Shown here piece by piece: positions 58,761 through 64,000 of a stretch of 64,000 nt of DNA. A program made the translations under genes and the position numbers. The notes under the pieces are model-generated. The model made no database searches. It was not told the origin of the DNA and saw only the letters and a list, made by a program, of their open reading frames with translations. The number at the start of each line of letters is the position of its first letter. The first letter of the stretch is position 1. Origin of the DNA: Dioscorea cayenensis subsp. rotundata (lineage: Eukaryota; Streptophyta; Magnoliopsida; Dioscoreales; Dioscoreaceae); contig NC_052475.1 in assembly GCF_009730915.1 (NCBI RefSeq), forward strand, positions 17,515,430 through 17,579,429, read 5' to 3'.

Positions 58761-59544
58761 TTCAAGTGGTAATTGCCAAAAACCCTTTGACAATTTTCTT
58801 TATGGACAATTACCCCTCCTAACTTTTAGTATCCTAAAAAAACCCCTCTTTTTTCCTCAACTGACTTTTCAACCTGCATCTAACGGATAGAAACAGAATC
58901 AATTAAAATTTTCATGGACAATATTAACCTTGCATGGGAAGTTGTGGACAACCACTATATAGTGCGATGACCATCATGCTCATTATGTAACCACTTTGGC
59001 ACTTGAAAAGATAAAACCAGAAGATAAACAATATTCATCTTATTGGCGAAACTTTTTCCCTCTCTTCGGCCTTTCATCCACTTGCAAGAGAGGACCCGCA
59101 CTTCTTATCCTTGTTCTCCAAGCGTTTATCCCCAAAGATACTGTGTTATGGAGAAAATAGTTACTAGAAGCAAGCTTCCTTAGGACCTATGTTGTCATTC
59201 CTCGAATGCAATGAGGTGAACTTTGCTCTCCGCTCATTTCTTTTCTTCTTCTTACCGAGTCTTGGATGCATTCTTTGGCTTTCAATACTGACCTTGGACA
59301 TCCGCTGTCAACTTAACTTCCTTCTCATGTTGGAAAGCTTCTTTCTTTTTCTAGTTTCTGATCTTCCTTCTTGCTTTAGAAACTATGGATTCCTATTCAA
59401 GTCCAGGCTCCAACAATGGGAATGGAAGAAGGACCACCTTCGATGGATTCTGATTTCAAGTCCTTGTTCAATGTTGATGGGTCACTGGGCTTACAATAAG
59501 TCATTAAGAATTTGTGTTATAGTTTTACCTTATATGTTAATGCG

Positions 59545-59795
59545 TATCTGATTAAGTTTAGTAGTTTCTGTTTAATAGTTTTGGGTTTCTGTTTATGAAT
59601 ACACTTTTTACGTTTAACAATAGTTGTTTTGTTTAAGTTATCTTGTTTCCGTTTATCAATCCTGGTTTATGTTTAAGTTAACACGTTTCCGTTTAATAGT
59701 CTTGATTTCTGTTTAACAATAGTTGTTTTTTTGTTTAAATTACCTTATTTTCATTTATCAATCCAGGTTTGTGTTTAAGCTAACGCGCTCATCCA
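59545..59795. repeat. GTTTCCGTTTA degenerate tandem repeat, block 1
   Basis: Repeats of about 25-30 bp built on 'gtttaagtta...cgtttccgttta' run for about 250 bp. The block is repeated in more divergent form at 61085-61545. Confidence 0.75.
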
Positions 59796-60305
59796 TTGCA
59801 ACATAGATTACATAAAAACGATCACATGGGAAGCAACAACAACCATTCAAATCGATTCTAGCCAAAATCAAACAACCAAAATTACTAAAAAATCAATAAA
59901 ATGATCCAATAAAGATTCGATCTTCAAAGTCAAATACCAAAGCCATCACCAAATCAATTAAACAAAATAGAAAAAACAAGAACAAGAACTTTAGGGAATT
60001 GGAACGTAAAAGAGTTACCTTTTCATAGATATATGGATCAATCTCTCTGGCTTCGAGTTGAATGAGGCGCCTGAGAGAAATGATGCAGCTTTTCGCCTCA
60101 CAGCTTTGCAAAACGAAGGATTAAATGCTCATTTGCATATTACCCCCTCAAATCCTCTCTAATTTTTAATTAATTCTTGTTCACAGCCTCTCTCTCTCTC
60201 TTTGTTTCTTTAGTATTAAATGATCATCTAATTTATCGGATTATTTGCATATTACCCCCTCAAATCCTCTCTAATTCTTAATTAATTCTTGTTCTATAAA
60301 CTTTA

Positions 60306-60869
60306 GGGGCCGTTTGGTTCGCGGTTATGATATATTACCACGTAACGAGATTACCGTGGTAATAAGATTGGGAATGTTATATGCCCAGGAATGTTGTGGT
60401 AATTCATGATAACCATGTTTGGTTGGAAACTCATGTTACATAGTAATAAACTTGGTAATATTCTAAATTTCCGAAAATACCCTTGTGTCTACTATTTTAT
60501 GAAAGTTTAAATTTAAAATAAAATAAAATTTTGGATAAAAATTAAATTTTTGAAGCTAAACATATTCAAAAAATAATGTTATTTAAATTTAATTTTTTTA
60601 TCCAACAAATAAAGTATGAAAATTATTATATTTAAACAAAGGGCATATTTGTCCAAAAAATATTTCAGATTACCACCCACTTGGTAATCCAACATAGCCA
60701 CCTATTTTGGTGGTAATGGGATTACCAAGTTTCTTGGTAATCTTCCAAGGTTAGTAATCATAGATTACCATCAATATTACCACCACCAATAATCCAAACA
60801 TGGTAATGTGAAAAGATTACCACTTAACAGACGGTAATGTTTGCACATTACCGCCAACCAAACGGCCCC
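60306..60869. mobile_element. Tourist-like (PIF/Harbinger) MITE
   Basis: 564 bp. The terminal inverted repeats GGGGCCGTTTGGTTCGCGG and (right end, inverted) GGGGCCGTTTGGTTGGCGG match at 18 of 19 bases. The target duplication is 'tta' at 60303-60305 and 60870-60872. Subterminal inverted blocks such as 'ggtaat' / 'attacc' recur throughout. It is non-coding. Confidence 0.93.
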
Positions 60870-61084
60870 TTAGATTATTTTACCATAATCCTTTAAATCA
60901 TACAAATTTCTATCAATATTTCCCTTTGAATTTAAAAATTATTATCCCCTCAAATCCTCTCTAATTCTTAATTAATCCTTGTTCGGGTTTCAAAATTATC
61001 TTTATTTAAAATATGATTTAATGAAATGTGAATTTGAATATGAGTTGTTAGAAGTTGAAGAAGTAAATTAAATATAAAGATAAA

Positions 61085-61545
61085 TTTTAACGTTTTACGT
61101 TTAACAATAGTTGTTTTTGTTTAAGTTATCTTGTTTCCGTTTATCAATCACGGTTTCCGTTTAATTTAACACGTTTCCGTGTAACAATCTCGGTTACTGT
61201 TTAAGTTTACTCGTTTATATTTATCTAATTACGTTAAAGCACATTGTCAAATGTTTTACTTTTAATTTGTTGGGTTTCAATAGTTTTACAATATATGTTA
61301 ATGCGTATTTGATTAAGTTTGCTAGTTTGTGTTTAATAGTTTTGGTTTCTATTTATGAATACATTTTTTACATTTAACAATAGTTTTTTTTGTTTAAGTT
61401 ATTTTGTTTCCGTTTATCAATTTGGGTTTCTGTTTAAGTTAACACGTTTCCGTTTAATAATCTTGGTTTCTGTTTAATAGTAATTATTTTTGTTTAAATT
61501 ACCTTGTTTCCGTTTAATTATCTGGCTTTGTGTTTAAGCTAATGT
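61085..61545. repeat. GTTTCCGTTTA degenerate tandem repeat, block 2
   Basis: Same unit family as 59545-59795, with many units sharing 'tttccgttta'. A shared run around 'gttaacacgtttccgtttaa' occurs in both blocks. Confidence 0.75.
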
Positions 61546-61633
61546 GCTCCCAACAATCAGCCCCATGGTAAACATTCCAACAATTTCAAATTTATCCATA
61601 CAAAAAAATGGACATAAATCGGATGAATAGGAA

Positions 61634-61981
61634 TTAAAAAAAAGACACACACATGTACCAATTCAAAATCTCCAAGGGGATCGACATAAACCCTAAATCG
61701 GTCCTCCATCTCAAGCCTCTTCCTTCCTCTCTTACAAAACACCTCATACCTTTCACCCTCCTCATCCTCTTTCCGCCCCCTCCTTCCGCCCCATCAGATT
61801 TCTTCGGTTCTCCAAAGCACAGCACATCCCCCATCGGTATATCGATCATCGCCGGTCTCTTCCTATTCAAGGCCGAGCCGAGGCCAAGCGAGCCTTTCCC
61901 ACCCAACTCCGCCTCCAAACTAGAAGGCAAATCCAAAGAATCCATAGCAACAGAAGGCGGCGACGAAAACAAACGAATCAT
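61634..61981 (-). other. unidentified minus-strand open frame, possible captured exon
   Basis: 115 codons, GC-richer than its surroundings, reading MIRLFSSPPSVAMDSLDLP and later GGGGKRMRRVKG. A start at the internal MDSLDLPSSL is equally possible. I recognise no domain. It sits inside the possible Mutator-like element, next to GTTTCCGTTTA block 2; block 1 is likewise followed by a short minus-strand frame (59893-60111). It may be a gene fragment carried by the repeat, or chance. Confidence 0.25.
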
Positions 61982-62275
61982 ACTAGAGATGCACGGTAAG
62001 GCTCAAGGTCTTCCAAAAAATGTTTAAAAAGAAGGAAAAAAAATGGATGATTTGATGGTGAAAAATACAATTTTCAAAAGGATGATGTGTTTTTTTTTCC
62101 ACCATTGCAAAGGGTAAAGATGGAATTTAATTAAATGAGCTAAACATAATGAGCTGCAGGGGGGAAAATTGAAGTGAAACAAAAAGGAAGGGTTGCATGG
62201 CAAATTCAGAAGTCAGAGGGGCTATCTGGGAAGTTTTGAAACTGTTAGGGGGTAAAAAATAATTTTCTAAATTTT

Positions 62276-62580
62276 CAATAGTTAAAGCAAATATTCCAAA
62301 AAAACAGAAAGCTTGTCTCAATATCTTCCTGTCCTTTTTCTTTTATTATTATTGTTGTCTTTGTCCTTACAAATTGCGTGGGAAGACATGCATGATGGGA
62401 TCTACCTTACTCGCTGCACGCCTGAGCAGAGCCAATCACTCCGTCCATGAGAATTTCTTTTAGCTTCCTTGTTGGCCAGCACATGTCATGCCTTCAAAGT
62501 TCAAATCTTTCATTCATTCATGCTGCTTTATTATTTTAACGAAAAACTCACATGCCAATCCAAATCTGAGGTTGCAACTT
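62276..62580. other. spacer before the PPR gene, no gene seen
   Basis: Noncoding. This is the 3' flank of the minus-strand PPR gene. Confidence 0.4.
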
Positions 62581-62697
62581 TTAGTTCTTCAACTTCAAGT
62601 GTAATCTGCACTCCAAAGACTTCAAGATTATCAGCAGATGTGCATTTGATGTATCATCATCCACAGCAAATATAAGAAGTTCACTTCCAATCTGAAT
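62581..62697 (-). pseudogene. untranslated remainder of the PPR E+ region
   Basis: 38 in-frame codons after the TAG at 62698 begin IQIGSELLIFAVDDD, matching in kind the E+ segment of CRR21-like proteins, and end in TAA. Preservation of the frame suggests the stop is recent. Confidence 0.6.
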
Positions 62698-64000
62698 CTA
62701 ACTTGATCCACAATCTTTTCTCAGCCCATTCATTCTCATCAGTGTCGCTATTCTTGAAGCTCCATGCCACCTTCCATGGGCTGCATGTATCTTTGCAAAC
62801 GATACATAATTCACCGAGTTCTCTGGTTCCACCATGAACTTGTGTCTTGGCACATCCTTTTCGTCTAATTTAATCATATAATGTTCTTTGCACAAAGTAA
62901 GTAATGATCTGACCACATGATCATCAGGCTTGAAGGGTAATGCAGAGATTATCCGACATGCTTCTTCGAAGCTACCACGATTTACAAGTAAACTTACCAT
63001 ACAATCATAATGCTCTCTTTGCGGCTTTATATGGTAAATAGAGATCATTTCAGTAAAAACCTTTACAGCTTCATCAGCAAGCCCTGCATGGCTACATGCT
63101 GACAGTAGAGCAGTGAAGGTGATTTCATCAGGCTTGGTTCTGAAATGTTGCATATATTGGTACAATTCAAGAGCTTCTCTAGCTTGCCTGTGCAACGCAT
63201 ATCCAGATAGCATTGCATTGTACACGGGCATCTCCTTGTTTGAAACCATATCGAATACTTTCTTTGCAAGATCAATGCTTCCACATTTAGCATACATGTC
63301 GATCAGAGACACTGCAACAGATACAGATGACAAGAACCCTTTTTTCATGATGTACCCATGGATGACCCTTCCATACCATATTGAAACCATATGAGCACAC
63401 GCTAGGATAACTCCGGCAATAACCATGGCACTTGGTCTGATGTTCATGGATAACATCTGCCCAAAAAGCCAAATTGCTTCATATCCACATCCATTCAGAG
63501 CTAAGCCAAAGATAAGTGTAGTCCATGTAATTAAGGTGGGATTCACACCGGTGAATTGCATTTGTGAGAACATATCAAGGGCCTCTTTTACCTGCCTGTT
63601 CTGTAAAAGTCCTAATATAATAGAATTCCATGAAACTACATTTGGATGAAGGCCATGCAACTGCATTTGATAGAAATGTTTCAGGGCTTCCCCACTCAAG
63701 CCATACTGAGCATAAGCAAAGATCAATGTGTTCCACACCACCAAATCTCTTGAGGTTGCAACATCAAAGACTCGTTGCGCAAGCTCCATCTTCCCGCAAC
63801 TTGAATACAAATCTATCACAGCGCTCATGACCGATAGATCTGAATCAAGATTATTTCTGATGCAAAAGCCATGACCAACCCTGCCAAGTTCTATCTTACC
63901 AACATTAACACAAGCTGCTAATATAGAACACAGAGTCACACAATCAAATTTAAAGTTCTCCCTCCTCATCAGACGACAAGAATGAAATGCTTTCTCAATC
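62698..64000 (-). CDS. PLS-class pentatricopeptide repeat protein, CRR21-like (5' end outside window)
   Basis: The frame runs in from the window's right edge and stops at 62698 (433 codons seen here). The tandem PPRs are clear, e.g. VVWNTLIFAYAQYGLSGEA, PNVVSWNSIILGLLQNRQV and MYAKCGSIDLAKKVFDMV, ending in an E domain-like stretch (EHYDCMVSLL, then ENSVNYVSFAKIHAAHGRW). Order and spacing match, as I recall it, Arabidopsis CRR21 (At5g55740), a chloroplast protein required to edit a site in plastid ndhD transcripts. The frame stops with GLRKDCGSS-stop where CRR21 has a Cys-Ser-Trp-Ile-Gln continuation: a TAG (62700-62698) stands in place of the Trp codon. The same frame then stays open for 38 more codons to TAA at 62583-62581. 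So the E+ region is present in the DNA but cut off. It is either a nonsense allele, a pseudogene in progress or a sequence error. Confidence 0.85.
   Translation of the reverse strand, partial: IEKAFHSCRLMRRENFKFDCVTLCSILAACVNVGKIELGRVGHGFCIRNNLDSDLSVMSAVIDLYSSCGKMELAQRVFDVATSRDLVVWNTLIFAYAQYGLSGEALKHFYQMQLHGLHPNVVSWNSIILGLLQNRQVKEALDMFSQMQFTGVNPTLITWTTLIFGLALNGCGYEAIWLFGQMLSMNIRPSAMVIAGVILACAHMVSIWYGRVIHGYIMKKGFLSSVSVAVSLIDMYAKCGSIDLAKKVFDMVSNKEMPVYNAMLSGYALHRQAREALELYQYMQHFRTKPDEITFTALLSACSHAGLADEAVKVFTEMISIYHIKPQREHYDCMVSLLVNRGSFEEACRIISALPFKPDDHVVRSLLTLCKEHYMIKLDEKDVPRHKFMVEPENSVNYVSFAKIHAAHGRWHGASRIATLMRMNGLRKDCGSS

Larger units (their letters stand above)
58760..62275. mobile_element. 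possible large Mutator-like element, low confidence
   Basis: Both edges show related pyrimidine-rich, 'acccct'-containing sequence. The left (58770-58870) reads 'aattacccctcctaac'. The right (62170-62275), read inward, reads 'ttttaccccctaacag'. 'attttcaag' and 'attttcaat' stand just outside. Inside are two GTTTCCGTTTA repeat blocks, three copies of a 40-bp sequence and a MITE. No transposase is recognisable. Confidence 0.3.

Noticed and set aside
61653-62027. Plus-strand frame of 124 codons near 61.8 kb
   Set aside because: It overlaps the minus-strand frame, is Pro/Ser/Leu-rich and shows no domain; at most one of the two can be real and neither is proven.

Overview
This window is nuclear DNA from a flowering plant. 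The genes have plant-specific architectures (a LEUNIG co-repressor, an LRR-III receptor-like kinase, a PLS-class PPR protein and AOP-type 2-oxoglutarate dioxygenases) and GT-AG introns. The intergenic DNA is AT-rich and full of LTR retrotransposons, LINE remnants and MITEs. Exon 1 of the receptor kinase is strongly GC-rich, as is common in monocots, but the species cannot be fixed from the sequence alone.

Layout. (1) 1-32.2 kb is an accessory region built around four tandem minus-strand copies of one 2-oxoglutarate/Fe(II) dioxygenase gene (AOP-like, three exons). Copy A (5973-7272) is a pseudogene. Copy B (27850-28927) has a shifted, shortened C-terminus. Copy C (29557-29993) is an internal-deletion remnant. 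Copy D (30920-32143) is the only full-length one, predicted at 311 aa. Copy A sits between a complete but decayed Ty1/copia element (905-5953) and a Ty3/gypsy chromovirus (7579-19500, perfect 5-bp target duplication). The chromovirus is itself split by a non-coding element with LTRs of about 2.8 kb (10470-16498). Between the chromovirus and copy B lie a LINE tail, a five-unit satellite-like array made of palindromes (20849-22232), an unclassified repeat and MITEs.

(2) 32.2-35.3 kb is AT-rich, with a PIF/Harbinger-like MITE and a 157-bp direct repeat. (3) 35305-45592 (minus) is a LEUNIG transcriptional co-repressor gene, reconstructed as 18 coding exons in consistent phase (896 aa), with a LUFS domain, a long polyglutamine tract and a C-terminal WD40 propeller. 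Two of its introns use GC donors. (4) 50048-50598 (minus) is a two-exon gene for a small protein resembling the CHLOROPLAST VESICULATION family. (5) About 51.3-53.6 kb is a decayed LINE ORF2 with a 684-bp tandem duplication. (6) 55746-58440 (plus) is an LRR-RLK (635 aa) with a pseudokinase-type HGN in place of HRD. (7) 58.7-62.3 kb is repeat-rich, with a well-bounded Tourist-like MITE and GTTTCCGTTTA repeat blocks. (8) From 62.7 kb to the right edge (minus) is the 3' half of a PPR gene resembling CRR21, with a stop codon where its E/E+ region should continue.

No operon-like system is present. The most notable points are the decaying dioxygenase array with an unusual co-substrate motif, a CAG/CTG-to-CG pattern of differences between repeat copies that looks like an assembly artefact, the palindromic tandem array, and the in-frame stop in the PPR gene.
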